The notes: generated by a model not told the origin, from the sequence alone. A stretch of 53,470 nt of DNA from Fusibacter sp. 3D3 (GCF_001748365.1 NZ_BDHH01000001.1:181811-235280); one strand, 5' to 3'; shown: positions 43,193 through 52,414, numbered from the stretch's first letter. Numbers and translations are program-made.

Positions 43193-44230
43193 CTAGTCCC
43201 ATTCCAAAATAACTTTGCCAGATTGTCCGCTTTTCATGATTTGAAAACCTTCTTCAAACTTTGTGTAGTGCATTTTATGTGTAATAACCTTGGATACATC
43301 TAAACCCGATTGAAGCATTGCCGTCATTTTATACCAAGTTTCAAACATTTCACGTCCGTAGATGCCTTTGATAAACAAGCCGCCAAATACGATTTTATTC
43401 CAGTCTATCTGAGTATCAGGTGCTTGAATACCAAGCATTGCTATTTTACCACCGTGGAGCATGTTTTCGATCATGTCATTTAATGCGGCTCCATTTCCAG
43501 ACATCTCTAGCCCAATATCGAAGCCTTCAGTCATCCCCAGTTCTGCCATAACATCCGTTAATTTTTCTTTCGCTGTGTTGACCGTTCTCGTTGCACCAAG
43601 TTCCTTTGCAAGGCCAAGTCTGTAATCGTTAATATCTGTAATGACGACGTTTCTCGCGCCGCAATGTTTCGCCACAGCGGCTGCCATCATGCCTATTGGG
43701 CCAGCACCTGTAATGAGTACATCTTCACCGATTAAATCAAACGATAGCGTTGTATGAACTGCATTTCCAAGTGGGTCCATGATGCTTAAAACATCTTCTG
43801 AAATGCGCTTATCACACATCCACACGTTACTTTCAGGAATCGAAGCATATTCTGCAAAAATACCTGTTCTATTGACACCAATTCCAACCGTATCTTTGCA
43901 CAAGTGTCTCTTGCCAGCGAGACAATTTCTACAAACGCCACAGACGATATGCCCTTCTCCGGAAACAAGATCACCTACTTTAAAGGCTTTTACAAGTGAG
44001 CCCACTTCCACGACTTCCCCGACAAACTCATGACCAATGGTCATCGGTACTGGAATGGTGTCTTGCGACCACTTATCCCAATTATAAATATGCACATCTG
44101 TGCCACAGATTGCAGTTTTTTTCATTTTTACAAGTACATCTTTATCGCCGATTATTGGCATTTCAACATCTTCTAACCAAAGGCCCTCTTTAGGAAATTT
44201 TTTGACAAGTGCTTTCATTTTCGTGTTCAT
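43193..44230 (-). CDS. tdh: L-threonine 3-dehydrogenase
   Basis: This 345-residue zinc-dependent medium-chain dehydrogenase has catalytic-zinc ligands in [16 protein letters not shown] and [14 protein letters not shown]. The structural-zinc Cys run is [15 protein letters not shown], and the NAD motif is [24 protein letters not shown] is specific for threonine dehydrogenase. The start at ATG 44230 follows GGAGGG by 6 nt; a longer frame lacks a ribosome site. It oxidises threonine to 2-amino-3-oxobutyrate for Kbl downstream. Confidence 0.96.
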   Translation of the reverse strand: MNTKMKALVKKFPKEGLWLEDVEMPIIGDKDVLVKMKKTAICGTDVHIYNWDKWSQDTIPVPMTIGHEFVGEVVEVGSLVKAFKVGDLVSGEGHIVCGVCRNCLAGKRHLCKDTVGIGVNRTGIFAEYASIPESNVWMCDKRISEDVLSIMDPLGNAVHTTLSFDLIGEDVLITGAGPIGMMAAAVAKHCGARNVVITDINDYRLGLAKELGATRTVNTAKEKLTDVMAELGMTEGFDIGLEMSGNGAALNDMIENMLHGGKIAMLGIQAPDTQIDWNKIVFGGLFIKGIYGREMFETWYKMTAMLQSGLDVSKVITHKMHYTKFEEGFQIMKSGQSGKVILEWD

Positions 44231-44251
44231 GACACCCTCCAAAACAAAAAT

Positions 44252-44294
44252 ATCGTACAATATAAAGTGACGTTCGTCCTCTATATTGTACGAT
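44252..44294 (-). promoter_or_regulatory. 13-bp inverted repeat between the XRE regulator and tdh
   Basis: ATCGTACAATATA (44252-44264) and TATATTGTACGAT (44282-44294) are perfect complements, with a small inner GACG/CGTC stem in the loop. On the minus strand a T-rich stretch follows. It lies just before the tdh ribosome site and could be a regulator-gene terminator, a tdh operator or both. Confidence 0.6.
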
Positions 44295-44315
44295 GTTTTA
44301 GAAAGTTATGCAACA

Positions 44316-44870
44316 CTATTCTGAATAATATAGGACGATAACGGCCTTCGTTTGATCTTCACTGACGTTCCTGTAAACGTGCGGCTTATCCGGTACAAAT
44401 ATAGCGGCATCGTCTGTTTCCAGAACGTTTACCATGTTCCCCATTTGTACTTCAAGTTTACCTTTTGTGACCACCACATATTCTTCTACGCCTTTAAAAT
44501 GGGCATCTGATTTGTGTTCACTTTTACTGTCCAGTTCAATGACATAAATTTCAAACTTTCTCATAGGATCATATGGAAAATAGGTAAACAGTCTGTATTT
44601 GCCATCTTCTTGATCCACTTCGTATGAATCACTTTTTCGGACGATTCTCATTTGATCTCTCTCTTCATTGATGAGAGACGTAAAAGAGACCTTTAGCCCA
44701 TCTGCAATTTTCCAAATAGTGCCCACTGAAGGGTTTGCTTCACCTTTCTCTATCTGAGAAAGCATGCTTTTACTAACCCCTGTTAGATTAGACAGATCAT
44801 TTAAAGAAAGATGGCGATCTTCTCTTAACAGTTTCAAATTGCCTGCGATTAAACTATTGATTTCCTTCAT
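44316..44870 (-). CDS. XRE-family regulator with C-terminal cupin domain
   Basis: The 184 residues start with a Cro/C1-type HTH (HLSLNDLSNLTGVSKSMLSQ, then IEKGEANPSVGTIWKIADGL). The cupin half includes HFKGVEEYVVVTKGKLEVQM and IFVPDKPHVYRN. This layout is common for repressors of amino-acid or small-molecule catabolism, with the cupin as ligand sensor. It lies upstream of tdh-kbl on the same strand and probably controls them, perhaps in response to threonine or glycine. GGAGATC precedes the ATG. Confidence 0.92.
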   Translation of the reverse strand: MKEINSLIAGNLKLLREDRHLSLNDLSNLTGVSKSMLSQIEKGEANPSVGTIWKIADGLKVSFTSLINEERDQMRIVRKSDSYEVDQEDGKYRLFTYFPYDPMRKFEIYVIELDSKSEHKSDAHFKGVEEYVVVTKGKLEVQMGNMVNVLETDDAAIFVPDKPHVYRNVSEDQTKAVIVLYYSE

Positions 44871-45049
44871 TTCAGATCTCCTGTTAAAATGCTCAATATA
44901 TTGAATCCATCAAGACATTTCATATTTTAACACATTCTTCTTATTTTATATTAACCATATGTGGACGTAATGTCAACTTTGATGCGATATTTGGATGTTG
45001 TGGCTTATATTTGTACAAGACACATATACAACAATGTTTCTAATTACCA

Positions 45050-48000
45050 TTAACCTATAAATTTGCATGTCAATTTAATCAAGTTTTCATCAAGTTTCTT
45101 TATATTAGGAATTGTTTTTGATAGATGTAATCGTCCCATTATTTGCTTTACCTGTGACTGTATGCCATAATCATCGTCACCAATCTCATCCCAAGCACAG
45201 ATATACGGATGTAATTTTGCAATATAGAGCTGTTGTCTAGGATTACCACGTTGAATATATGCCATCACCTGCATTGTAGATGCTTGATCCCAACCACGTG
45301 TTAACATAAATGCGTTCCATCTCTCATGCTCCATTTGCGATGCCTTTAACAACCGTTGATTATCTATATCCATTGCGCCTGCAGTGAGCCAGTTATGATA
45401 TGCATCTGCGAGCCCTATTTCTTGCTCTAAATCACCATAGTAATACCATTCACTGAGCCTAATCCCAACTGCATATACGCGGTAAATTAAGTGAATTGCA
45501 CACAATAATGAGCTATCTCGATTATATTGACGACTAAAAAATTCTTTATAAGCCCTTTTATAGGATTGAACATTTTCACTATCTGAATAATATGAAAGAT
45601 GAATTGTTCTGGCCCGCTTTTCAAGCAGACCATTTACTAGTTCTTGATAAGTGTATAATTGTGAAAATGCTCCAAAGCAATGGATATTATAGTTACTAAA
45701 CCAGTCATATCCCAAATCCTCATTCACCACTGCTAATTTCTTCGCTTGCCAGGCTAAATGTGAATCCTTACAATAAGCTGTTATGAATGGATTTCTTTTA
45801 AATGTAGGATCGTATTTCAAATACCATGTTCGTAAATCTGTTGCCAATTTTAAATTATAATGTTCATTATCCGTCCCAACTACAATATAATTTGCGGCTT
45901 TTAGTAACACGGAAATTTTTTTTTCGTCTTCCGACATCTCCAAATAGGAATAGGAAAACAATTCGTTAAAAAGATCACTGTTGAAATCGAATTTATAAAA
46001 AACAGGTATCACTCGTTTAATGGATTCATGAGCCTTATAAATACCTTGACACTCCCTACGAAAACGCGACTCTATACTTTTCACATTGGTATCTATAACT
46101 GTAATGGATAGAGATATGCCTTCCATATATGCAACCGATATTGCATCCTTAATCAACCATAAAACGCTCTCAGAACTCCCAAATAAAACCAATCCTATAT
46201 TTTTAGGGGCCCCTTCTTTTAGACAGGGTAAGAACAATGGTGCTATTGATAATAATTTTTCTGCAGCATCTTTCGCTGGATCACAAATTCGAACTGCGAA
46301 GAAGCAATCGCGCATTCCACTCAGGACACTATCTAATATTAATGTTGCAAATTCTATTTCTGATTTTACAAAAAATCGAGATCGATTACTTAACCCAACA
46401 GCATCCATTTGCTCATAAACTTCTTCCTTTTTCAATTTATATAGATATTCTAAAAGGCTTACCGTTTCACTTAAATTCTGATCTTGATTTGGGTTAAATA
46501 AGAAAAAAAGCAGATCAGGTTCATACTCATTTAAATCACTTCCTAAATCCCCTACAACATAACGATTGAAAGAATTTGTTAAAAAAAACAATTCCCCTAT
46601 AGCTAAGTAGTATTCAAATGCTTCGACCATTGGACCTTCATATATTTCAAAAATCCCCCCACTTTTTTCAACTTTTGATTTCAATGTTTTAGACTTTCGT
46701 CTTTGAATATTTTCTTTTTCTTCACAATCACATAAAATCACTTTCCAATCACTGCCTGGTAAAGTTTCGACAAATATCAGACTTTCTTGACTAATTGTAT
46801 TTATAAAACATACCCGTGGAGATGGCACATACAAATTGTCAACAGCTCTCTCTTTCTGGGGTTTTAGGATCTCTTTTGGAAGTGTCTCATTCCAATTTAA
46901 ATCCCATAAACGCTGTTTTGCATCTATACTTCCGTTTCTGGCAGCATTTTCATACCATCCTAAAGCCGTTGGGGGACAAAATCCTGATTCCTTAGTCTCC
47001 TTCTCTATGATAGTAGCTAACATATATTGACATGTCATATCCCCTTCTTTGGGGTTATCTAAGCATCCGCCACGTTCAAAATACTGCTTTGCAATATGAA
47101 CATCTTTTGGATATCCAATATCCCCATTATAATAGGCACTTCCAATATCACGCAATGCTAGATTAAAATTATGCTCAGCTGAGCGCTCTAAATAATGACG
47201 TGCTTTATCTATTTGGCGCTCACACCCTATACCATTACGATAACATTGTGCTATTTCATAACAACCTTCAGCTGAGTTAACTGCACTTCTCTTAAAATAA
47301 TAGATGGCTCCTTTTTCATCGATATTACAGCCATCCCCTATCTGCAACATTTTCCCAATACGACAAAAAATAATTGGATCACATATATCTTCTGCTACCT
47401 TGGTAAATAATATTAGAGCCTGATCACGATGACCTTCCTTATAAAGTAATTCTGCATATTTGCAAATACTTTCTGGTTCTTCAGCAGAATTTGAATTCAA
47501 ATATATTGAATACTCTGGAAGCAATCTCGAATCTTCTTCTGGTAATATTAATTCCATAACTCCAGGAGCATATGGCCCTAATGCGACAAAAATAATTAGT
47601 CGTGATAATGCCCTAGATGGATTGATATCACAACAAAATTCAAGACGATTTAGGTACTTTGGATTTTGGATAAATACTGAAAATTTAATCACCAGCTCTT
47701 CTATTATAAATATCTTTAATTTATCATTTTCAAATTGAGGTTCCTCCTTTATATAAAGCTGTTTGTATACTTTTTCCTCCATAGCACTTAAGAGTTCATT
47801 TGTTGAATCTTTTAACATGCCACAAAGTTTTTTCATCAGTGGATTAGCATCTTTTTCACAATTTAAAAACCAACTTAAATAGGAACGTGATCTCTGTTTT
47901 ATTTCTGCTGCGAGCTCTTCAGTAAAAAAAGTCTCAATTCTCTGGACTCGATCTAGTGACCTTTTGTCTTTATCAAAATTTAGAATTATATCTTCGTCAT

Positions 48001-48079
48001 ATAGCTTATCAAATATGGTATTTAAGGTTGGTAGATGCTTGCATTGATTCCAATATAACTTATCATTTTGCTTTCTCAT
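45050..48079 (-). CDS. Sel1-repeat / Rossmann-like / RyR-domain protein
   Basis: The 1009-residue soluble protein has an N-terminal helical part and Sel1-like repeats at about 205-390. Examples are EGCYEIAQCYRNGIGCERQI, ALRDIGSAYYNGDIGYPKDV and AIYYFKRSA. A central Rossmann/TrkA-N-like segment opens NIGLVLFGSSESVLWLIKDA near 628. The C-terminus is an RyR-like domain at about 910-980, with MEHERWNAFMLTRGW and KLHPYICAWDEIG. Sel1 arrays are protein-binding scaffolds; bacterial RyR domains are thought to bind ligands, often in conflict or signalling proteins. No nuclease or protease motif was seen. It is divergent from the exporter operon. Domain calls are by eye. Confidence 0.75.
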   Translation of the reverse strand: MRKQNDKLYWNQCKHLPTLNTIFDKLYDEDIILNFDKDKRSLDRVQRIETFFTEELAAEIKQRSRSYLSWFLNCEKDANPLMKKLCGMLKDSTNELLSAMEEKVYKQLYIKEEPQFENDKLKIFIIEELVIKFSVFIQNPKYLNRLEFCCDINPSRALSRLIIFVALGPYAPGVMELILPEEDSRLLPEYSIYLNSNSAEEPESICKYAELLYKEGHRDQALILFTKVAEDICDPIIFCRIGKMLQIGDGCNIDEKGAIYYFKRSAVNSAEGCYEIAQCYRNGIGCERQIDKARHYLERSAEHNFNLALRDIGSAYYNGDIGYPKDVHIAKQYFERGGCLDNPKEGDMTCQYMLATIIEKETKESGFCPPTALGWYENAARNGSIDAKQRLWDLNWNETLPKEILKPQKERAVDNLYVPSPRVCFINTISQESLIFVETLPGSDWKVILCDCEEKENIQRRKSKTLKSKVEKSGGIFEIYEGPMVEAFEYYLAIGELFFLTNSFNRYVVGDLGSDLNEYEPDLLFFLFNPNQDQNLSETVSLLEYLYKLKKEEVYEQMDAVGLSNRSRFFVKSEIEFATLILDSVLSGMRDCFFAVRICDPAKDAAEKLLSIAPLFLPCLKEGAPKNIGLVLFGSSESVLWLIKDAISVAYMEGISLSITVIDTNVKSIESRFRRECQGIYKAHESIKRVIPVFYKFDFNSDLFNELFSYSYLEMSEDEKKISVLLKAANYIVVGTDNEHYNLKLATDLRTWYLKYDPTFKRNPFITAYCKDSHLAWQAKKLAVVNEDLGYDWFSNYNIHCFGAFSQLYTYQELVNGLLEKRARTIHLSYYSDSENVQSYKRAYKEFFSRQYNRDSSLLCAIHLIYRVYAVGIRLSEWYYYGDLEQEIGLADAYHNWLTAGAMDIDNQRLLKASQMEHERWNAFMLTRGWDQASTMQVMAYIQRGNPRQQLYIAKLHPYICAWDEIGDDDYGIQSQVKQIMGRLHLSKTIPNIKKLDENLIKLTCKFIG

Positions 48080-48147
48080 TCATACGCCCCCCTTTTTTTA
48101 ATCTTCAATATGCTATTCAATTCAATATAATCGAAACGGCATAATTG

Positions 48148-48164
48148 AGTTAATCAAGTTAACT
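48148..48164. promoter_or_regulatory. Inverted repeat in the divergent promoter region
   Basis: AGTTAA-TCAAG-TTAACT lies between the RyR-protein gene and the exporter operon, and a related GTTAATCTAAC string follows near 48204. It may bind a regulator, but no regulator gene is encoded within the locus. Confidence 0.3.
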
Positions 48165-48266
48165 GTTTTTGATAAAGTGTTAATGTATAAATTGTATCAT
48201 GTTAATCTAACTTGAGCTATATTTATGTTACAAACAAACTCAAACAAATTAAAAAGGAGGAAAACA

Positions 48267-49964
48267 ATGACGAACAGACAAAAACGCATTAGAGTATGGA
48301 CATCCTATATTTCCCTCATGGATACAAAGACAAAAATCATATTACTAATTTTAATTCTCAATTCAAGTTTAAATGCTGGAATGTATGCTCTTTGTCCAAT
48401 CTATTTAAGCGAAGCATGCGTCCTTATTTCTACCCAATCTACAGAAACATCCAAACAAGTTGTGAAATTAGTACTACTTCTATTCTCTTCTGAAATTCTA
48501 AGTCAACTTCGTCGAGTTACTGCTGACTGTATGATTTCAAGGCAGGAACGCCTTCTGAGAATTGAAAGTATGCATAAATTACTTCGATTGCCCGTTAGCT
48601 TTTATAGTCAATCGATGAGTGGTGAGCTTACCGCTCAGGTAAATCAGGCAACTGCCGGTTTCAGCCAGTTGCTCAGATTATTTTCAAACGACATCGTTCC
48701 AGCTGTTCTGACCTGTATCATGGTTATTATTGAGGTTTTGAATCACGCACCTAAAGTTTTTTCTATTGTCATGATTCTTTATTTGTTCTTATCAATTCTA
48801 ATCAGCAACTTTCAGATAAAATCACAAAATGGGATTCGAGAGCAAATAATATCGAAGAAAGCTTCATTAGACGGTTTATTTTGTCAATCAATTCAAAATA
48901 TTGAATTAATCCGAAGCCTAAACGGTGATAATTTTGAGTATAAACGACTTACACCATTTGCTGTGAAAATTCAGGATATCGAAAGCAAACATCATCTATT
49001 CATGGGGAGCTTTGACAGTGTCAAAAAAACAACTCAAATAATATGTTTTGCTACTCTGCTGTTTATTTGCTTTATTTACACACAGCAAAATCAAATACCA
49101 AGCAGTATGACTTTCACAATTGCATTGCTCTTTCAACAGTTAATCGCACCCGCTGAAGGTATATATCGATGTATGGATGAACTCGTTAGTTGTCAAATCA
49201 AATCCAAAATTTTGACGGAAATACTACATCAACAAGAGGACGTTGTTTTTATTAACAAAACGATCATTCCAAGTAAAGATTCTAACACTCTCCTTTATGT
49301 ATCCAATTGTGAGATTCAAGAACCAAACAAAAGGCAAACAATTTCGAAGCCACCCAACTTCACTCTCGTTTCAGGCGATATTGCTATACTCAATGGTCCA
49401 ACTGGTTGCGGTAAGACTTCTGTAGTACGTGCACTAAAAGGCTATTATCCTTACACTGGAGAGATTTTCTTGCATGCCATTCAAATTAAAAAATTATCAT
49501 CTGAAGCACTTTCAAGCAACATTTTCTATGTCCCACAACGAACACTTTTCTTCCAAGGGACCGTTCGAGACAACCTTCTTTATGGCATTACAGAATTTGT
49601 AACCGATTCAACATTGAAAAGAGCATTACAGAAGGTTCAGCTATACCTCGAACTTGAGAAATTTGGAAATCCGTTGGATCACCCAATATATGAGGATGCA
49701 AATAATCTATCCGCCGGCCAAAAGCAGAGGCTATCACTTGCTCGAACATTTTTACACAGTTTCCAATTACTAATATTAGATGAGTCTACTGCAAATATTG
49801 ATGCCCATACTACACAACTCATTTTATTCGAAATCGAAAATTGGGCCAAGCAGCAAAACAGCGCAATACTTTATATCTCACACAATCCTGAAATTATGAA
49901 TCGATGTCAAAAAGTGATCGACATTGACCCAAAATCCATTGCTAATCAGCAAATGACTGCTTGA
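48267..49964 (+). CDS. ABC exporter half-transporter (membrane and ATPase domains fused)
   Basis: The 565 residues comprise a type-I exporter membrane domain of about six helices (ends near 310) and a nucleotide-binding domain. Walker A is GPTGCGKTS near 377, the Q-loop is FYVPQRT, the signature is LSAGQKQRLSLART near 481, Walker B is LLILDESTANID near 502, and the switch His is in YISHNPE. The signature LSAGQ departs slightly from LSGGQ. There is no C39 peptidase domain. ATG 48267 is chosen because AAAAAGGAGG ends 7 nt before it. It must dimerise. Small-protein genes follow directly. Confidence 0.92.
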   Translation: MTNRQKRIRVWTSYISLMDTKTKIILLILILNSSLNAGMYALCPIYLSEACVLISTQSTETSKQVVKLVLLLFSSEILSQLRRVTADCMISRQERLLRIESMHKLLRLPVSFYSQSMSGELTAQVNQATAGFSQLLRLFSNDIVPAVLTCIMVIIEVLNHAPKVFSIVMILYLFLSILISNFQIKSQNGIREQIISKKASLDGLFCQSIQNIELIRSLNGDNFEYKRLTPFAVKIQDIESKHHLFMGSFDSVKKTTQIICFATLLFICFIYTQQNQIPSSMTFTIALLFQQLIAPAEGIYRCMDELVSCQIKSKILTEILHQQEDVVFINKTIIPSKDSNTLLYVSNCEIQEPNKRQTISKPPNFTLVSGDIAILNGPTGCGKTSVVRALKGYYPYTGEIFLHAIQIKKLSSEALSSNIFYVPQRTLFFQGTVRDNLLYGITEFVTDSTLKRALQKVQLYLELEKFGNPLDHPIYEDANNLSAGQKQRLSLARTFLHSFQLLILDESTANIDAHTTQLILFEIENWAKQQNSAILYISHNPEIMNRCQKVIDIDPKSIANQQMTA

Positions 49965-49996
49965 TTATAAATTTAAATTTGATTAGGAGGTTCCTC

Positions 49997-50260
49997 ATGA
50001 AAATGAATATCAGAAAAACAAACGATGGAAACCACATCACATCACCGCTTCCCCCTCATAAACGCAACCAAATTCTTACGCTTGTCCCAGATGAAAATGA
50101 TTTCAAAGACATGGCACAAATATTTGAAGATCCAGATACTACATCTGCTGTCTGGACCATTATTGAAAGCGCTCCACCTGAAATAAAAGTCTTGTTTTTC
50201 CTTCAACTGCAAACTTGGCAGGAAACCCATTCTCTAACAGAAGAAAGAGAGGTGTTTTAA
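49997..50260 (+). CDS. Small protein of unknown function (87 residues), possible exporter cargo
   Basis: ATG 49997 follows AGGAGG (49985-49990) by 6 nt. The N-terminal half is polar with a Pro-rich stretch (SPLPPHKRNQ). The C-terminal part has a predicted helix around the phrase IESAPPEIKVLFFLQLQTW. It shows no signal peptide, GG leader or Cys. The SAPPE segment resembles TAPDE in the next gene. It sits between an ABC exporter and that second small gene, with whose start its TAA abuts. Candidates: secreted peptide precursor, immunity protein or accessory subunit. None is proven. Confidence 0.7.
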   Translation: MKMNIRKTNDGNHITSPLPPHKRNQILTLVPDENDFKDMAQIFEDPDTTSAVWTIIESAPPEIKVLFFLQLQTWQETHSLTEEREVF

Positions 50261-50446
50261 ATGAATATGCGTTTTGAATCCCCCGTGTTGGGTCAATTAA
50301 AGCATAAATTGAAGTCTATTTTCCCTGATAATGAGGATTCTATCATGGCGGTGCTTAGCACCGCTCCAGATGAAATGATTATACTAACCGCCATGATGAT
50401 CAAAAACTTGAAAAATAATAACACCGAACAGGAGGAAACCACATGA
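50261..50446 (+). CDS. Small protein of unknown function (61 residues), distant relative of the preceding one
   Basis: The ATG abuts the previous stop (TAAATG) and GAGAGG lies in the preceding codons. The protein is MNMRFESPVLGQLKHKLKS at the start, then FPDNEDSIMAVLSTAPDEM and a hydrophobic stretch IILTAMMIKNL, ending in polar residues. The helix around TAPDE aligns with SAPPE of the upstream protein (shared A-P-x-E-x3-L with hydrophobic pattern). No leader or Cys. Its stop overlaps the next start (ATGA). Function unknown. Confidence 0.7.
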   Translation: MNMRFESPVLGQLKHKLKSIFPDNEDSIMAVLSTAPDEMIILTAMMIKNLKNNNTEQEETT

Positions 50447-51018
50447 ATAATGTTATTTCAACTATAGAAGAAATTGGTTTTTTTGAGACCATGCAGCTAA
50501 TTCAGCCACATCTAATTGACACTATCGTCTCCGAACAAATTCTTATGGAATTGCCCATGTGTGCAGAGGATGATATCCAATCTCGCATCTCTGATATTGT
50601 TGAAAAACTGGAGAATTGTCCAAAGCAAAATCTACTCTTTATATCCCCAGAACTTGCTTTAATTGAACGTCTTGCAGCTCGAAATAGCCAACATCATATA
50701 ATAATAGCACTTCCATGTGATTTGGAACCAGTTGTGGTTGAACGTATTCAAAACAATATGCCTCCTGGAGTTAATGTGTCCTTTTTAAAAGAGCCTTTCT
50801 ATCCAGATAATTTTTTACCCAGCAGTAGTGCAATTATTGCATTTGGATTTGAAAATAATTCACGTGCAATGCTCCTTCCACGCTTTTATAGGCTTATGGA
50901 GCGATATAGCTCGTTTATGGGTCGAAAAATTTTTATTCCTTGCTCAGAAAATTCAGTTTCGCGTCCATTTCAATGGGTGGAACTATATAAGGAGGTAATG
51001 TTCAATGATCAATTCTGA
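50443..51018 (+). CDS. Unknown 191-residue protein of the exporter operon
   Basis: I do not recognise this protein. It is soluble, with no signal peptide. The N-terminal 55 residues look helical. Alternating strands and helices then follow (NLLFISPELALIERLAARNS, HHIIIALPCDLEPVVVERIQ, SSSAIIAFGFENNSRAMLLP), suggesting an alpha/beta, Rossmann-like fold without a P-loop or GxGxxG. The C-terminus is helical and aromatic. It overlaps the small gene by 4 bp and the permease by 14 bp, so all are made together. It may be a cytoplasmic enzyme or adaptor. Confidence 0.75.
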   Translation: MNNVISTIEEIGFFETMQLIQPHLIDTIVSEQILMELPMCAEDDIQSRISDIVEKLENCPKQNLLFISPELALIERLAARNSQHHIIIALPCDLEPVVVERIQNNMPPGVNVSFLKEPFYPDNFLPSSSAIIAFGFENNSRAMLLPRFYRLMERYSSFMGRKIFIPCSENSVSRPFQWVELYKEVMFNDQF

Positions 51019-52363
51019 TATTAAACAATGCAAGCACAATCAACCTAATAGATTATCAGGTGAAACCGTATCAAGAAAAACCTTACTCGAAAACCTGTTT
51101 CCAAAAGGTGCTAGAGCTGGCATTGCCATATGCACCATTTTCATGTCAGCAACTATTTTAAGTTTATTCTGCCGCATTCCTGTAAAAAAAATTATGTCCA
51201 ACTATTCATATGACGTGATTATAATTCTGATGATTATGGAACTCTTTACAAATTTAATTGCTCGTACTGGAATCATGGAATTTCTAGCAACAAAATTAGC
51301 TGTCAAATCAAAAGGACATAAGCGGATCATTGCTGCACTTTTTGGTATACTCATGTTTCTTATCAGTTCAACCTTGAACAATATCACCGCCGTTATGATG
51401 ATCCTTCCAATTATTTTTGTACTCTTAAAAGCAATTGATGTAGATCGTCATTACATCAACGTCTTATTTAGTATTATTTTAGCTCTTAGCAATACCGGTG
51501 GAGCAGCAAGTCCTATTGGTGATTTTCCCGCCATTGTAATTATGACCTCAGGTATTACAACCTTTTTAGGTTATGTAAGCCATGCGTTCCCACTTTTCGC
51601 TGTCACAAGTATTATTATCATTTTCTTTTGGACTCGATTCATCAAAGAAGAACCTGACGGCGAACATGCACGAGAGCTAGCAGTATCCTTCTTACAAAGT
51701 CAATATAAATATGTTAAAGTTCGCTGGGATTTATTGGGCCCCATCTGTCTGATTTTCGCGAGCATGTTTCTTGCATGGAGTTTAATTGATCAAAATACGA
51801 TTCCTCCTGAGATCATTGCTATTCTTGGATATGTTTGCGCCGCTGCATTTTGCGCCTTGAAGCGTGTGCCGGTCTTACAAGATATCAATTTGAAATCAGT
51901 GCTCTTAATTGCATCTTTTCTATACTTTGCAACTGTTATAAGTCAGACAGGTATTCTCGCTAATTTAGCTTATACCTTACAAGGGCACATTCAAAATCCA
52001 ATGTTACTCTTAATCATCATCATGCTAATGACCTCCATCTGTTCCGGAATTTTCAGTGCTGGTCCAGCTGCTGCAGCCATAATGCCCATCATTGTCCAAC
52101 TTTGTAATGGACCATTTGCTTCACAGACAACCTGGGTAGCAATTGCTTATGCTGCAAGTATTTGTGCAGGCAGTTCATTTTTTATGTGGAGTGCCACTGC
52201 TGGATTTATCCTTAGTGAGAAAGTAAATGAAGCTAACATCTGTAGTTCTAACGGAACCCATCTAATATGGAATATTCTCTCCTATCTTCGCTTTGGTTTA
52301 ATCAATTACTTGCTTCAGATGAGCATTGCAATAATATGGATTCTTGTTGTTTGTTCAGTATAA
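51005..52363 (+). CDS. Ion-transporter-superfamily permease (ArsB/NhaD-like)
   Basis: The 452-residue protein has about 11-12 membrane segments. TLNNITAVMMILPIIFVLLK and SNTGGAASPIGDFPAIVIM match the paired re-entrant motifs of the IT superfamily (ArsB SNIGGTATLIGDPPN, NhaD NIGGAxSPIGD). LFTNLIARTGIMEFLATKLA is the first helix pair. Such proteins move anions or Na+/H+. The start at 51005 follows GGAGG by 10 nt and overlaps the previous gene by 14 bp. In this operon it might supply the ion gradient, export an anion or give self-protection; substrate unknown. Confidence 0.85.
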   Translation: MINSDIKQCKHNQPNRLSGETVSRKTLLENLFPKGARAGIAICTIFMSATILSLFCRIPVKKIMSNYSYDVIIILMIMELFTNLIARTGIMEFLATKLAVKSKGHKRIIAALFGILMFLISSTLNNITAVMMILPIIFVLLKAIDVDRHYINVLFSIILALSNTGGAASPIGDFPAIVIMTSGITTFLGYVSHAFPLFAVTSIIIIFFWTRFIKEEPDGEHARELAVSFLQSQYKYVKVRWDLLGPICLIFASMFLAWSLIDQNTIPPEIIAILGYVCAAAFCALKRVPVLQDINLKSVLLIASFLYFATVISQTGILANLAYTLQGHIQNPMLLLIIIMLMTSICSGIFSAGPAAAAIMPIIVQLCNGPFASQTTWVAIAYAASICAGSSFFMWSATAGFILSEKVNEANICSSNGTHLIWNILSYLRFGLINYLLQMSIAIIWILVVCSV

Positions 52364-52368
52364 TGCAG

Positions 52369-52414
52369 TTATGAGCTATCATCATGTGAAAATCCGCATG
52401 CCGATAGCTCATAA
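52369..52414 (+). terminator. Hairpin after the exporter operon
   Basis: TTATGAGCTATC (52369-52380) pairs with GATAGCTCATAA (52403-52414), a 12-bp stem with a 22-nt loop. The following ATTTGCC is a poor U-tract, so termination strength is uncertain. Confidence 0.5.

Noticed and set aside
45050-48079. Classical antiphage effector such as a nuclease or TIR protein
   Set aside because: No catalytic nuclease, TIR, protease or phospholipase motif was found in the 1009-residue protein.
49997-50446. Lanthipeptide or double-glycine bacteriocin precursors
   Set aside because: The small proteins have no Cys, no GG leader and no modification enzyme nearby; the exporter has no C39 peptidase domain.
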